Assembly (NCBI GenBank): GCA_021186555.1
Contig: JAJKFL010000004.1
Coordinates: 9,414,001-9,478,000, forward strand
Direction of reading: 5' to 3'
DNA length: 64,000 nucleotides
From: Reticulitermes speratus
Lineage: Eukaryota > Arthropoda > Insecta > Blattodea > Rhinotermitidae
Positions 1 to 10,917 of this stretch are shown here, piece after piece; the stretch's first letter is position 1; each line of letters begins with the position of its first letter. The notes beneath the pieces were generated by a model. That model was given only the letters and a program-made list of their open reading frames with translations. It was not told the origin of the DNA and made no database searches. The position numbers and the translations under genes were made by a program.

Positions 1-1005
1 AAATTAAACATTATTTTTTTGGATTTTAAGAATTTTTAATAATTTCAAATTCGGATGAAAAGATCCGAAGTTTCTAAAATGTTGTGGCTGTTTTATACCT
101 GTGCCCGAAATTATCATTTTAGTTTCTTTGAATACATGTATGTGGCCTCAACGAAATAAATCCCACACATTTGTTTCCTCAGAGTTCAACAAGAAAGACT
201 CTACCTGTCATAAAATATTTAAAAATGTTCATAATATCTTGAAAGGCTATTCCAAAAATAATTATGCCTTATGATTAAAATATTAACATAATTTGAGTAT
301 TCATATCACTAAATAAAAATGTTACTCTAAACTTGTAATGGTATTTGTAAATTTCAGTGGACACAGAGTGTCCCAAAAATCATTTAACCGAAATCATTCT
401 TTTCTATTAACAGGAATGTTCAGATTTAAAACTATTAACACTGGTCTGAGTCAGCTGAACGCGTTTTTCTTTTACACGGAACAAGGATGATCTATTTTCG
501 AATAACTTTTATAAATTAAGGAACAAAGAAATTTACAACTCATTTTTCTGTACATTTTATTAATGATAAACTAAAATTTGGACCACCCTACACTTTACTT
601 AATTAAATACATACTAACCAATCCACTACTCCCTCTTGGTAACAAAACTTTCAGCCAAAACACAGCTCATACCAAAGTTCGCCATTAGACACCACCTCGT
701 GTCAGTTCCACCCCACATTCAACCCTACAGTGAACATCTTAGTAATTAACACTCCCTTCATATCATCGGCCTTTCGCGTGATTCTAAGAACAAAGAGCAA
801 TTATGTATGTACAGGGTGTGTATTAATATATCTCGGTATGAGAGCACGCTTACGTAACAGTCTACAAATTTTGTATCAAACTTCTCTTTACTATTCGCAT
901 TTCTTGTCAGGAATTACCTGAATTTAAAACTTTCAATGGCTTTGCAAACAGTTTTTGTACATTAGCTTACGGAATTACTGTAATGGAGCACTATACACTG
1001 GCACA
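1..1005. other. AT-rich sequence with two transposon-end-like fragments
   Basis: No gene is recognised. Two short stretches (about 358-450 and 811-930) each begin with an ACAGRGTGT-type motif, as seen at Tc1/mariner-like ends, and both run into a similar TTTAAAAC segment about 70-110 bases later. They may be direct fragments of one old transposon, but no matching opposite ends were found. The only open frames are short and start on non-ATG codons. Confidence 0.4.
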
Positions 1006-1007
1006 TA

Positions 1008-1324
1008 CAGTAGAACATCGGTTATCCGAACTTCGCTTAACTGAAAAGCCTTTTTTTTTACGCGATTCCCAGAACTGCCTGCCGCGAGACACCTCTGAGC
1101 CTCTCCCCGTCAGTTTGCTGTCAAAAGTTGACGTGTGCGGACTGTATCTGTAAATATCGTACAGTTTGTTGTGCCGTAAAATTTATTAACATAAGACGTG
1201 TTTCTGAATAAATGTTATTTTTATTGCGCCTTATAACGTCAAGCCGAATTTCCGAATTATCCGAAATTTTGCTTATCCGAAATCGGGTCCGTCCCCGTTA
1301 TTTCGCATAATCGAGGTTCTACTG
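1008..1324. mobile_element. pogo/Tigger-like MITE, 317 bp
   Basis: The ends are inverted repeats: the left reads CAGTAGAACATCGGTTATCC and the reverse complement of the right reads CAGTAGAACCTCGATTATGC. TA dinucleotides flank both ends (1006-1007 and 1325-1326), as expected for the Tc1/mariner/pogo superfamily. There is no transposase inside, so it is non-autonomous. A SINE later inserted at its right edge: the SINE target duplication covers the last eight bases of this element. Confidence 0.85.
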
Positions 1325-1330
1325 TACATA

Positions 1331-1728
1331 ATAATAATAACCATGGCTCGACAGCCCTATATGGGCTTGGGCCTCCTCTTTCCGAGGTTACGTGGTCTGC
1401 GTATTTGTGGCAGTTCGGAGACCAGCCGACTGGCCGCGCTGTTCAACTCAATCCTGATGTGACTGCCAGAGCCATCTGGCAGGCAGTCAGGAGACTTGGG
1501 TGAGAAATTGCCGCTAAATTTGGCTTACGAAACATTTCTATTCATGCCCGTAAGGTTCTTTTACATGCCGTAAATCTACGACATGGGACCGACGGCTTTA
1601 CTTCCCCTCCGAAGGAAGTGGTGCTACGGATTTTTATCACCCTTAAAAATCCATCCTCGGTCGGGATCGAACCCAAGAACCTTGGGTCCAGTGGCGAGCA
1701 CGCTAACCACTAGTCCACCGAGGTCGAC
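1331..1728 (-). mobile_element. SINE family A, full length
   Basis: Read on the minus strand, the element begins with a tRNA-like head near 1728 containing an A-box-like TGGACTAGTGGTTAGCGTG and a B-box-like GGTTCGATCCC, continues through a unique body and ends in an (ATT)n tail at about 1331. The 14-bp sequence TTCTACTGTACATA flanks it on both sides (1317-1330 and 1729-1742) as a perfect target-site duplication, typical of LINE-driven insertion. Other copies lie at 6339, 41638 and 48911. It is an RNA polymerase III-type retroposon and has no coding capacity. Confidence 0.9.
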
Positions 1729-2024
1729 TTCTACTGTACATACCACACATTAAAAACATGTACATATTAAGTGATAAAGATTTAATCCTGAATAATTAGT
1801 TATAATGGTATAAACTTAATTTGAAGAAAGAATGGAGGTTGGTTTCCTTGCACAGAGTGTATGAAAGGGATGCTGGTGTGACAAAAAAATTTATACCTTT
1901 TTAAAAATTAAGAATGCAGTCTGCTGGGAGATGACTTCGTGTAGTTTAGTAGGTATGTACCGACATTATGGATGATCTTTTTGTCTCCACCTGCTCCCTC
2001 GCCTAACCTGAAAATAGAGTCACT

Positions 2025-2090
2025 GTTTATTCCGAAACGTCGACACGTACCTATCAGCACGCAATGCGTCACATCCCAGCAGAACATTAT
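2025..2090 (+). repeat. Decayed arm of group I foldback element
   Basis: This short stretch aligns with the right arm of the 2219-2442 element: CCGAAACGTCG, then a diverged middle, then CACATCCCAGCAGAAC. It lacks a partner arm nearby, so it is an isolated old fragment. Confidence 0.5.
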
Positions 2091-2218
2091 CTTGATGCTA
2101 ACCTCAAATCTCACGCTTACAGATTAGTTCCCTACAGGGGTTAACCCTCTGAAAACGAAAGGTAATCTATTTTACTTAAGCATCCAGAACGTACCGCGCA
2201 GTAAACACACTCCGTCTT

Positions 2219-2442
2219 GATTTCAAGCTTTCGCCGCGATGTAAACGACATCTGAACTCTTCTGGGATAATACGCAGCGTTGAGTGGTAGTTCTGTACCG
2301 ACCGTTTCGAGACAACCTTTCGGTCAAGAAGTCCAAAAAGAACTTCTTGACCCTTGAAGATGGAACCGATAGGTTGTCCCGAAACATCGGTACAGAACTA
2401 CCACTCAACGCTGCGTAATATCCCAGAAGAGCACAGATCACG
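2219..2442 (+). mobile_element. Group I foldback element, 224 bp
   Basis: Two inverted arms, about 100 bases each, meet near 2335. The outer left end has an extra segment (GATTTCAAGCTTTCGCCGCG) missing on the right, which gives the element an orientation. Both sides carry the 9-bp duplication CTCCGTCTT (2210-2218, 2443-2451), and the insertion splits the first unit of the 114-bp array. The right arm contains CTTGAAGATGG followed by CCCGAAACATCGGTA. A 9-bp duplication and long terminal inverted repeats resemble Mutator-like foldbacks, but no transposase is present and assignment is open. Confidence 0.85.
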
Positions 2443-4203
2443 CTCCGTCTTTATCAGTTAATGCTGTACACTGAAATAATCACTGTTTGTTCTGAGATCC
2501 ACACAAAACACATAAATACAGTCCGTACCGCGCAGTAAACACACTCCGTCTCAGTTATACAAACCAGTCAGTTAATGCTGTACACTGAAATAATCGCTGT
2601 TTGTTCTGAGATCCACACAAAACACATAAATACAGTCCGTACCGCGCAGTAAACACACTCCGTCTCAGTTATACAAACCAGTCAGTTAATGCTGTACACT
2701 GAAATAATCGCTGTTTGTTCTGAGATCCACACAAAACACATAAATACAGTCCGTACCGCGCAGTAAACACACTCCGTCTCAGTTATACAAACCAGTCAGT
2801 TAATGCTGTACACTGAAATAATCACTGTTTGTTCTGAGATCCACACAAAACACATAAATACAGTCCGTACCGCGCAGTAAACACACTCCGTCTCAGTTAT
2901 ACAAACCAGTCAGTTAATGTTGTACAGTGAAATAATCACTGTTTGTTCTGAGATCCACACAAAACACATAAATACAGTCCGTACCGCGCAGTAAACACAC
3001 TCCGTCTCAGTTATACAAACCAGTCAGTTAATGTTGTACAGTGAAATAATCACTGTTTGTTCTGAGATCCACACAAAACACATAAATACAGTCCGTACCG
3101 CGCAGTAAACACACTCCGTCTCAGTTATACAAACCAGTCAGTTAATGTTGTACAGTGAAATAATCGCTGTTTGTTCTGAGATCCACACAAAACACATAAA
3201 TACAGTCCGTACCGCGCAGTAAACACACTCCGTCTCAGTTATACAAACCAGTCAGTTAATGTTGTACAGTGAAATAATCGCTGTTTGTTCTGAGATCCAC
3301 ACAAAACACATAAATACAGTCCGTACCGCGCAGTAAACACACTCTGTCTCAGTTATACAAACTAGTCAGTTAATGCTGTACAGTGAAATAATCGCTGTTT
3401 GTTCTGAGATCCACACAAAACACATAAATACAGTCCGTACCGCGCAGTAAACACACTCCGTCTCAGTTATACAAACCAGTCAGTTAATGTTGTACAGTGA
3501 AATAATCGCTGTTTGTTCTGAGATCCACACAAAACACATAAATACACTGTGTGGGCAGAACGTAGAATTTGTGAATGTTAAACATGGCGGTACATATAAT
3601 AACCAGTGGGCTTTAAAGATCCAGTCCGTACCGCGCAGTAAACACACTCCGTCTCAGTTATACAAACCAGTCAGTTAATGTTGTACAGTGAAATAATCGC
3701 TGTTTGTTCTGAGATCCACACAAAACACATAAATACACTGTGTGGGCAGAACGTAGAATTTGTGAATGTTAAACATGGCGGTACATATAATAACCAGTGG
3801 GCTTTAAAGATCCAGTCCGTACCGCGCAGTAAACACACTCCGTCTCAGTTATACAAACCAGTCAGTTAATGCTGTACAGTGAAATAATCGCTGTTTGTTC
3901 TGAGATCCACACAAAACACATAAATACAGTCCGTACCGCGCAGTAAACACACTCCGTCTCAGTTATACAAACCAGTCAGTTAATGCTGTACAGTGAAATA
4001 ATCGCTGTTTGTTCTGAGATCCACACAAAACACATAAATACAGTCCGTACCGCGCAGTAAACACACTCCGTCTCAGTTATACAAACCAGTCAGTTAATGT
4101 TGTACAGTGAAATAATCGCTGTTTGTTCTGAGATCCACACAAAACACATAAATACACTGCGTGGGCAGAACGTAGAATTGTTGAATGTTAAACGTGGTGG
4201 TAC

Positions 4204-4318
4204 TAACAGAAATGAGTACCAGTGGTATTTCCTGGGGGATAAAGGCGGCTGGTGCTTAAGGCTGACAACCTTGCCACCTTCATATGCCGATTGTCTAGAA
4301 CTTCTGGAAGTCTTCTTC
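4204..4318 (+). mobile_element. SINE family D, body fragment
   Basis: This stretch matches the reverse complement of the minus-strand SINE D copies at 21700, 24202 and 41244 in the body (AATGAGTACCAG ... CTTCATATGCCGATTGTCTAG). It lacks the tRNA head and the tail. It interrupts the last unit of the 114/191-bp array; the uninterrupted 191-bp units serve as the empty site. Confidence 0.75.
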
Positions 4319-4345
4319 CACGTAGTTGTGCACACAGTAACCACT

Positions 4346-4939
4346 CGGCTTTACAAGATTAATACTTCTAGTGGTTATTGAGAGTTTGTCTCACGAAGCG
4401 CTCTGTGTAGCAGTAAATATCAAGATGGTTCGTGAAGGATGAACCGGGAAGGATTTTGAAGGAACAGTTCGTGGGATAATTTTGGAATTTACGTTGAAGG
4501 CCTGATGATAATGGCGGTAACGCTGAGGCAGGCTAAATTTTGTTCCTTGAATCGAACCCACGTGCCGTAAGTTCTGAAACCTCTTGCTCGGTAACCTTAC
4601 TTAATAACTCTCGAAATGCTTTACCAACATAAACCGCGTCTTAGGGTGGTTTTTTTCCCTTGTTATGCAAGTAATTCACTTTAGCTCAGCGAAATGCGAT
4701 CATAACAAATTGCCCTAAGGCCAGAGCTGTCATAGATAGATTCACACCCACATTACAGCCAACAGTACGGACATTTATATGGGTTCCGCTGTGACAGAAT
4801 TACGGCTTTCCACACTTCTAAAAGCAAAGTGTCGGGACCTGGTGTCAAGTGCTTCAGCAAAGCTTCGACACTAACGATGGAAAACTTCACACTTCACTGT
4901 CAGAATTACAACTCGTCAAAATTCAAAAAAATTTTACAC
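4346..4939. other. No recognised feature
   Basis: I see no gene, tRNA or structured repeat here. The sequence contains a B-box-like TTGAATCGAACCCA at about 4546, possibly a decayed tRNA-derived head, but without a body that I can match. Confidence 0.3.
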
Positions 4940-4952
4940 ATTATATACAGTA

Positions 4953-5203
4953 TAGACAATGTTTTTCACCAACTAAATGCACTTGTTATAAAAACACTAA
5001 AATATTTTAAAAGTGTTTGATAAAAAACCCCGACATGTTTCGGCTCATTAATGAGCCATCCTCAGGGGTCACAATGAGCCGAAACATGTCGGGGCTTTTT
5101 ATCAAACAGTTTTAGAATATTTTAGTGTTTTTATAACAAGTGCATTTAGTTGGTGAAAAACATTGTCTATACTCGAAAAATGCACGGTGAAAATGGAATA
5201 AAA
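4953..5203 (-). mobile_element. Group II foldback retroposon with hammerhead-like centre
   Basis: Arms of about 100 bp (4953-5050 and 5074-5171) are nearly perfect inverted repeats. A 32-bp extension beyond the right arm holds, on the minus strand, TTCACCGTGCATTTTT. The motif CACCAACTAAATGCAC lies near both outer arm ends. ATTATATAC(A/G)GTA flanks the element as a 13-bp target duplication (4940-4952 and 5204-5216). The long variable-length duplication fits target-primed retrotransposition better than cut-and-paste. No coding capacity. Confidence 0.8.
5028..5070 (-). ncRNA. Hammerhead-ribozyme-like motif
   Basis: On the minus strand: CCC, CTGAGGA, an extra T, stem GGCTCAT / ATGAGCC with a two-base loop, GAAA, CATG, TC, GGG. 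This matches the type I hammerhead order CUGANGA - stem II - GAAA - very short stem III - UH - stem I. CCC/GGG can form stem I; CATG is self-complementary, as in hammerheads thought to act as dimers. The extra U between A9 and stem II departs from the textbook core, so activity is uncertain. Confidence 0.6.
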
Positions 5204-5310
5204 ATTATATACGGTAGTTCAATTTTATAAAACTCTCTTTACATCTCACTACTAAGTACAAAAATATGTTGAAATAGTGCAGTGCTTTAAGAATTTACAA
5301 ATAAGTGAAT

Positions 5311-5520
5311 TTCACGTTGTATTCACCGTGCATCGTTATATAACTGATTATCATTCACCAACAAATGCACAAAGATAATTTTCACTAATTACTTTATTAA
5401 AGGATTTCCCCTATACGAAGATGGCAATATAAATTGCCGAAATACGTATAGGGGAAATCCTTTAATAAAGTAATTAGTGAAAATTATCTTTGTGCATTTG
5501 TTGGTGAATGATAATCAGTT
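5311..5520 (+). mobile_element. Group II foldback retroposon, 210 bp
   Basis: The left extension contains TATTCACCGTGCATCG, then the palindrome begins with CACCAACAAATGCAC and ends with its reverse complement. AAATAAGTGAAT flanks it exactly on both sides (5299-5310, 5521-5532), a 12-bp target duplication. At the centre (about 5408-5454) the stems CCCCTA/TAGGGG and GGCAA/TTGCC are complementary around GAAA, but the CTGA part of the hammerhead-like core reads ACGA, so this copy looks inactive. Confidence 0.82.
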
Positions 5521-5525
5521 AAATA

Positions 5526-5636
5526 AGTGAATGTTTCAATCAGTAAGAACAACATATCTTCAGTAAGAATAAGGCTACATGTTTCGGCTTACTCTTACTG
5601 AATATACGTTTTGTTGACTGATTGAAACATTCATTT
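5526..5636. repeat. Small foldback with GCCGAAACATGTA motif
   Basis: Arms GAATGTTTCAATCAGTAAG (left) and its reverse complement (right, ending near 5633) enclose CTACATGTTTCGGC. The motif belongs to the group II family on the minus strand, but the CTGANGA half is not recognisable. It abuts the previous element and shares its right duplication. Confidence 0.6.
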
Positions 5637-5715
5637 GTATTTAATAACGCAACGGGAATGCGTTACCTGAGAACAAAATTTTACACTCCTACATAAAAGC
5701 GAGAAAATAATATTG

Positions 5716-6006
5716 GGCCGTGCCATAGCTCAGGCGGTTAGTCGCCGGCCTCCCACCGCGGAGGCCCGGGTTCGATCCTGGGTCTGTCCATGTGGGATTT
5801 GTGGTGGACAAAGCACTGTGACAGGTTTTTCCCCGAGTACTTCGGTTTTCCCCTGTCAATTTCATTCCACCAGTGCTCCATTACTTTGAAAAATGAAAAA
5901 ACTCATAATTTTTCTCTTCATCTTCATCACAAGTTTGCACAATAAGCCTTAAGGCTGCGGTGCGTCCGTAGCACCTGCTGCGGGGCCCTTCACCACAAAA
6001 AAAAAC
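5716..6006 (+). mobile_element. SINE family C, full length
   Basis: The head GGCCGTGCCATAGCTCAGG resembles a tRNA A box region and CCCGGGTTCGATCCTGGG the B box. The body includes CATTCCACCAGTGCTCC and the 3' part GGTGCGTCCGTAGCACCTGC, ending in an A-rich tail. Diverged direct repeats of about 18 bases (ending ATATTG at 5715 and again near 6025) look like the target duplication. Other copies: 21522, 28505 and, reversed, 52859. Confidence 0.88.
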
Positions 6007-6338
6007 AGGCGAGACAAGGATATTGGTGTGAGATACCAAAATGTTCATTTAATCCCTGCACCAACTACGTAAACTGTAGTTTCGGTCTAACCTCTCGGTA
6101 AAGTGTGTAGGGGGAAACTCCTGTAGCATCGGGCAGTCGGTAGGCCCGGACAGTTCTGAAACTCACGTTTCGCCGCTAGATCGAGACACTTGTGCTACTG
6201 CGTCATTACAGCTGGTTCATGAGAAACTATGCACCTGCCACACTTTCATCTGTTTACATCTGTGAGGCCAGTTTGTTGAAACAGGTTTAATGTCGTGTTT
6301 ACGAAACGTTGCAGACAGTTCTGAGTTTTAACTATATA

Positions 6339-6748
6339 ATATATATAACAATAACCATGGCTCAACAGCCCTATATGGGCTCGGGACTCCTCTTGCTTCC
6401 TCTTTCCGAGGTTACTAAGTCGTGTGCATTCGTGGCAGTTAGTGACTGGCCAACTGGCCGCGCTAGTGTTCTATCGATCCTGATGTGTCCGCCAGAGCCA
6501 TCTGGCAGGCAGTCAGGAGACTTGGGTGAGAAATGGAGGCTTTGAATTTAGCTTACGTAACATTTTTATTCAAGGTTCTTTTACATGCCGTAAATCTACA
6601 TGGGACCGACGGCTTTACTTCCCCTCCGAAGGAAGTGGTGCTCCGGATTTTAATCACCCTTAAAAATCCATCGACCTCGGTCGGGATCGAACCCGCGAAC
6701 CTTGGGTCCAGTGGCGAGCACGCTAACCACTAGTCCACCGAGGTCGAC
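6339..6748 (-). mobile_element. SINE family A, full length
   Basis: Same organisation as the 1331 copy: tRNA-like head at the right end (B box GGTTCGATCCC on the minus strand) and tail at the left. AGTTTTAACTATATA (6324-6338) and AGTTTTAAATATATA (6749-6763) form a 15-bp target duplication with one mismatch. Confidence 0.9.
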
Positions 6749-6763
6749 AGTTTTAAATATATA

Positions 6764-7552
6764 GGTACCATAAATCCTTTCTTATTTTCTCATCTGGATG
6801 TAAATCCAAAAAAATGTGTAACCTTTCTTGACATATTTCAAATTTTCCTTACGTAAAGGACATACATTTCACATAAAGTTTACGAGTCCGGTACCCACAA
6901 ATAGCTTCATCATTTTTCACATTTCACATTACAACTAAAGGGCCAGCGTACCAAATTTCAAAGACAAAAACACTGTAAAGGGCACGTGGAGGGAACAGGA
7001 TATGAAATAAACCTTACAGAAAATAATATTAAAAACAAATACCCGTGCGAGAAGTCGCTAGATCGTTTTAATTTGCCGAATACGTCACTTCCGGTTAGGG
7101 TGAGGAGTATAAAAAAGGGGAGCGAAGCAAAACTGGAGACAAAATTGAAAATATTTGGATGTAATTTTGTAGAACAGACGCGGGCACAATTGGTGAATCA
7201 TGTTACAGACCTCAAAAACCTGTTTAGTGCCTTTGTCAAGGAAAGAATTCGTGAAACTGGCACACGACTTAGCAGAAGATATGCACATCAATCATACTAA
7301 ACAAAACCACTTTCCTGGAAATATATTTTTATTATCCGTTCATGAGTATGTATCCGAAGTAATGTTTGAAATGTGCGGAGCCAATGAATTAACGAAATAA
7401 GTAAGATTCAACATACCTCAGATCTTAGGATTCCTTTCACAACTTCAGGAAAAGAAATGAAAAGGTCCTTTCGCCCCTTCTCTCATCTTCAATGAAGATA
7501 AAACGTAATTATACTTACGTAGCAGTTTATGACATACACTATGTGCATTATT
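6764..7552. other. No recognised gene or repeat
   Basis: An ATG-less open frame of about 100 codons at 6986-7300 and its overlapping frames show no recognisable domain. I do not call a gene. Confidence 0.3.
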
Positions 7553-7835
7553 GTTACGAGTAATTACAATAACCAACAAATGCACATAAAATGACTACAA
7601 ATCATACATAACATACAAAATTCCTACACGTTTCGGCGTCAGTGCGCCTTCTTTTACCTCATTCCATCGTCTTCACTACACTGGTCCCTTACACAAAACC
7701 GCACGATAAGAAACACAGCGACACACCACGTGAACTAGATCGATTTGGATCATACTGTAAGTAGCCAATGTCTGTATGCATACGTGGAATATAATTACAT
7801 AAAACATTGGACTCTTTTCTATTTGTTCGTTTTAG

Positions 7836-8140
7836 GTGTGTGAGAAAAGAAGAAGTATTACACAGAGTCAAGTACGACAGGAATATCCTATATAAAATAA
7901 AAAGAAGAAAGGCTAACTGGATTGGTCAAATCTTGGGTAGAAACTGCCCTCTGAAACACGTGATTGAAGGACAGTTAGAGGGAAGGATAGAAATGATGGA
8001 AAGACGAGGGAGAAGACATAAGCAGCTATTGGATGACCTTTAGGAAAAGAGAAGATACTGGAAATTGAAAGAGGAAGCATTAGATCGCGCCCTGTGGAGA
8101 ACTCGCTTTGGAAGAGGCTATGGACCTGTCGTAAGACAGA
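7836..8140 (+). pseudogene. LINE reverse-transcriptase C-terminal fragment
   Basis: The translation includes IKRRKANWIGQILGRNC, HVIEGQLEGRIEM and RGRRHKQLLDDL, then a stop, then EKRRYWKLKEEALDRALW. These are the conserved C-terminal segments of a non-LTR retrotransposon polyprotein that is abundant in cockroach genomes. Related fragments lie at 12613-12890 (minus) and 26990-27212 (plus). The upstream RT core is missing, as in 5'-truncated insertions. Confidence 0.8.
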
Positions 8141-8832
8141 GTACAGAATGAATAAGGCTACAGACCTGTCGTAAGACAGACTATAGAGTAAAGAGGCTAC
8201 GGACCTGTCGTAAGACAGACTACAGAGTGAATAAGGCTACGGACCTGTCGTAAGACAGACTACAGAATGAATAAGGCTACAGTCCTGTCGTAAAACAGAC
8301 TACAGAATGAATGAGGCTACAGACCTGTCGTAAGACAGACTACAGAATAAATGAGGCTACGGACCTGTCGTAAGACAGACTACAGAATGAATAAGGCTAC
8401 AGACCTGTAGTAAGACAGACTACAGAATGAATGAGGCTACGGACCTGTCGTAAGACAGACTACAGAATGAATGAGGCTACAGACCTGTCGTAAGACAGAC
8501 TACAGAATAAATGAGGCTACGGACCTGTCTTAAGACAGACTACAGAATGAATAAGGCTACAGACCTGTCGTAAGACAGACTACAGAATGAATGAGGCTAC
8601 GGACCTGTCGTAAGACAGACTACAGAATGAATGAGGCTACAGACCTGTCGTAAGATAGACTACAGAATAAATGAGGCTACGGACCTGTCGTAAGACAGAC
8701 TACAGAATGAATAAGGCTACAGACCTGTCGTAAGACAGACTACAGAATGAATAAGGCTACAGACCTGTCGTAAGACAGATTACAGAATGAATGAGGCTAC
8801 GGACCTGTCGTAAGACAGACTACAGAATAAAT
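8141..8832 (+). repeat. 40-bp tandem array at a LINE 3' end
   Basis: About 17 copies of a 40-bp unit built around GGACCTGTCGTAAGACAGAC. The first unit continues directly from the LINE fragment, so the array is an expansion of the LINE 3' terminus. Variants recur every four units (160 bp): AATAAATGAGGCTACGG occurs at about 8346, 8506 and 8666, showing a higher-order repeat. Confidence 0.93.
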
Positions 8833-8883
8833 GAATGCCAAGTGTGTTGTGTTGGTACTTACTTACAAACCTTTGTATTTTGG

Positions 8884-8926
8884 ATTCCCTGAAGATTGCG
8901 CCCTTGTGCTGAAACATGTAGGAATT
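8884..8926 (+). ncRNA. Hammerhead-ribozyme-like motif
   Basis: ATTCC, CTGAAGA, TT, GCGC-CCTT-GTGC, T, GAAA, CATG, TA, GGAAT. Stem I (ATTCC/GGAAT) is five perfect pairs. Stem II is four pairs including one G-U, with unpaired T on each side. The core CTGAAGA and GAAA are intact. It lies in the right arm of the 7561-8981 foldback. Confidence 0.55.
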
Positions 8927-8989
8927 TTATGTTATTTATGATTTTTAGTGGTTTTGTGTGTATTTGTTGGTTACTGTAATTGCTTGGTC

Positions 8990-10082
8990 CATGTTAACAG
9001 CAAAGTGCTCTGTGTAAGAGACAAAAGACAAGTGGGAAAGCAAACATCAGACGAACGACCGCAATGTGACATTAACGATCTGTGTAAATGATACTGGACA
9101 ATTCATTTCGCCCCTCTTCATTTGCCCAGACAGAAACAAAATAACCAGAGACTCATGTTAAATGCATCTGCTGAAGCTCTAAATGTGACTCACAGACCCG
9201 AGTGGCTAACAGTGATATTCTTCTTGCCTGACTGATAGAATTCGTGAGGCATATTCACCCATCGCCAGACATTCCTTTTTTTGTAATCCTATACGGCCAA
9301 AACCAGTCATAAAATTCTTAAAGTCATCTATTTTGCTCCAAATCATGTGCCTATACAGTGAGCTTCAATACACGCTGATATCAAATAACTACCTTCCATA
9401 GAAATTCATGAATCCTTTCTACGGGGCATACTATGAAGATCACTCACCGTGGATGAGAAAGACTCTATGGCTGACAATAAGAGGTTCTGCGAACGAAGCA
9501 TTCATTAAAATAACTAATGAAGAATCAAGATGGCAAGAAATGGTTGATTTTCACTGTAATATTGCCCATTCCACGCGCACTGGGTCCTTCAGTTAGGGAA
9601 AGGGGTAGTTACACAACAAAATATTTCAACATAACAAATGAAAATATATTATACAGTAACATAAGATACCATAAAGAAATTCACACATATAATAAAATAT
9701 ACAAACCACAACTTTGTTTACTGGCTCAGTAATTACTTGCCCATACATACCAAACAAGGTACCTTCCTGGTACCGTGGGGCTAAAAATAACCAAAGACGC
9801 AAGCAGGGAACCACGGACTAGGCAAGGGACTCCAACCCCAGCTGCCTCTCCAAACAGAATTTAGAACCAATGCCGAAACAGAATTTAGATATTGCCCACA
9901 GTCAGGCCAGTATCAGAGTGACGAAACACTCCACGCATACCCAAAAGGAAAACTTGTGGTAGGAGAAGGGAATAGGAGAGGGGATTGAGGGAGGAACGAT
10001 GCGCGCGCCGAAGTCCACGTTACTGTTGCCATGCAAGGTACTGGGAAAATTCCCGGTACAATATAATTGTTGAAAATAAATG
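8990..10082. other. No recognised gene or repeat
   Basis: The longest ATG-started frame is about 62 codons at 9408-9596 and matches nothing I know. No tandem repeats or tRNA-like heads are seen. Confidence 0.3.
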
Positions 10083-10091
10083 CTTTTAACG

Positions 10092-10319
10092 TATGCGTGA
10101 TTCCAGGCTTCCGCCGCGGTGTAAATGAGGTCTTCGCTCTTCTGGGATGTTACGCAGCTTTGACTGGTATTTACCGTCGTTTCGAGACAGCAAATTGGTC
10201 CCACCTTCAAGGGTCAGCAGCTTTACCCTTGAATATGGCACCTATAGACTGTATCGAAACGTCGGTAACTGACTGCCAATCAACGCTGCGGAAAATCCCA
10301 CAAGATCGAAGACCTCATA
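10092..10319 (+). mobile_element. Group I foldback element, 228 bp
   Basis: Inverted arms run from GGCTTCCGCCGCGGTG on the left to the AAGACCTCAT end on the right, meeting near 10218. CTTTTAACG (10083-10091) and CTTTTAATG (10320-10328) form a 9-bp duplication with one mismatch. The left-only outer segment matches that of the 2219 copy, confirming a family with a fixed orientation. Arms are more diverged than at 37347. Confidence 0.8.
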
Positions 10320-10329
10320 CTTTTAATGA

Positions 10330-10905
10330 TTTGGATTTTCTGGCTTGTCAAGTAAAGGAAGTCTTTCAACTTTCGTATGAAGAAACTGAAGTTGCAGTGA
10401 CTGACATCTATACCCGCCAATAAGAGGTGAAAATAACACAGCTGAGGTCCTGAGAAAAATATTGCCTCTTCCTGATGGTAGGCGGCCTATATTAAATCCA
10501 AGACAAAGACATACTGCTAAAGGTTAAATAAAGTAGAACCTATCTCATATCTGGGCTATTGGGGAAGGGTTCTTCCGGATAACCCAGGAGTCCGGACCAC
10601 TGAGAGGAAATCCATGGTACAGGTAACAGAAAAGTCACCACTCAAACTCTCTTAACTTTCTAGCTCCTTGTATCATCACCACTCTACCTAAAAGTGTAGG
10701 TCAAGAAAAAATCTGCCTCTTCGGGCTTCACCCACGCCATGCGTCTCAAAATACAGATTCTCTCTTCCCCGGGGGCCCTGAATCATTGACCGGAAGAGCC
10801 TGTGGGAAGATTGGATTATTTTCGTGTCAGAAATTGACCGGGCTATCGAGGGATTACAGTACTTCCTTTTATCCGTTTCAAGAATTATTTCGTGACTATT
10901 GCGAA
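10330..10905. other. No recognised feature
   Basis: No gene, array or SINE head could be supported in this stretch. Confidence 0.3.
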
Positions 10906-10917
10906 TATTGAACTGGT

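Larger units (their letters stand above)
2177..4345 (+). repeat. 114-bp / 191-bp tandem array
   Basis: Units beginning CAGTTAATG start at 2455, 2569, 2683, 2797, 2911, 3025, 3139, 3253, 3367 and 3481 (114-bp spacing), then 3672 and 3863 (191-bp spacing), then 3977 and 4091. The longer unit is the 114-bp unit plus a 77-bp internal block starting CTGTGTGGGCAGAACG. The last unit (4091 on) is a long-type unit with a SINE D fragment inserted. Short open frames in the long units are by-products of the repeat. A partial first unit at about 2177-2218 is cut off by a foldback insertion. Confidence 0.92.
7561..8981. mobile_element. Group II foldback pair enclosing a LINE fragment
   Basis: The arm at 7561-7650 (AACCAACAAATGCAC ... 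CCTACACGTTTCGGCGTC) is the inverted counterpart of 8895-8981 (GCTGAAACATGTAGG ... TATTTGTTGGTTACTG). The arms share the outer motif of the group II family. Between them lies a LINE 3' end plus a 40-bp tandem array, presumably inserted into the spacer. I could not find a convincing target duplication. Confidence 0.65.

Noticed and set aside
2455..4200. Regularly spaced repeats resembling a CRISPR array
   Set aside because: Units are contiguous tandem repeats with no unique spacers, in a eukaryotic repeat setting. The same holds for the 19-, 20-, 34-, 40-, 55- and 79-bp arrays.
5716..5790. tRNA gene
   Set aside because: The A- and B-box sequences are SINE heads; they lack a proper cloverleaf with acceptor pairing and continue into SINE bodies. 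The same applies at 1728, 15978, 20955, 43972, 45168 and 54471.
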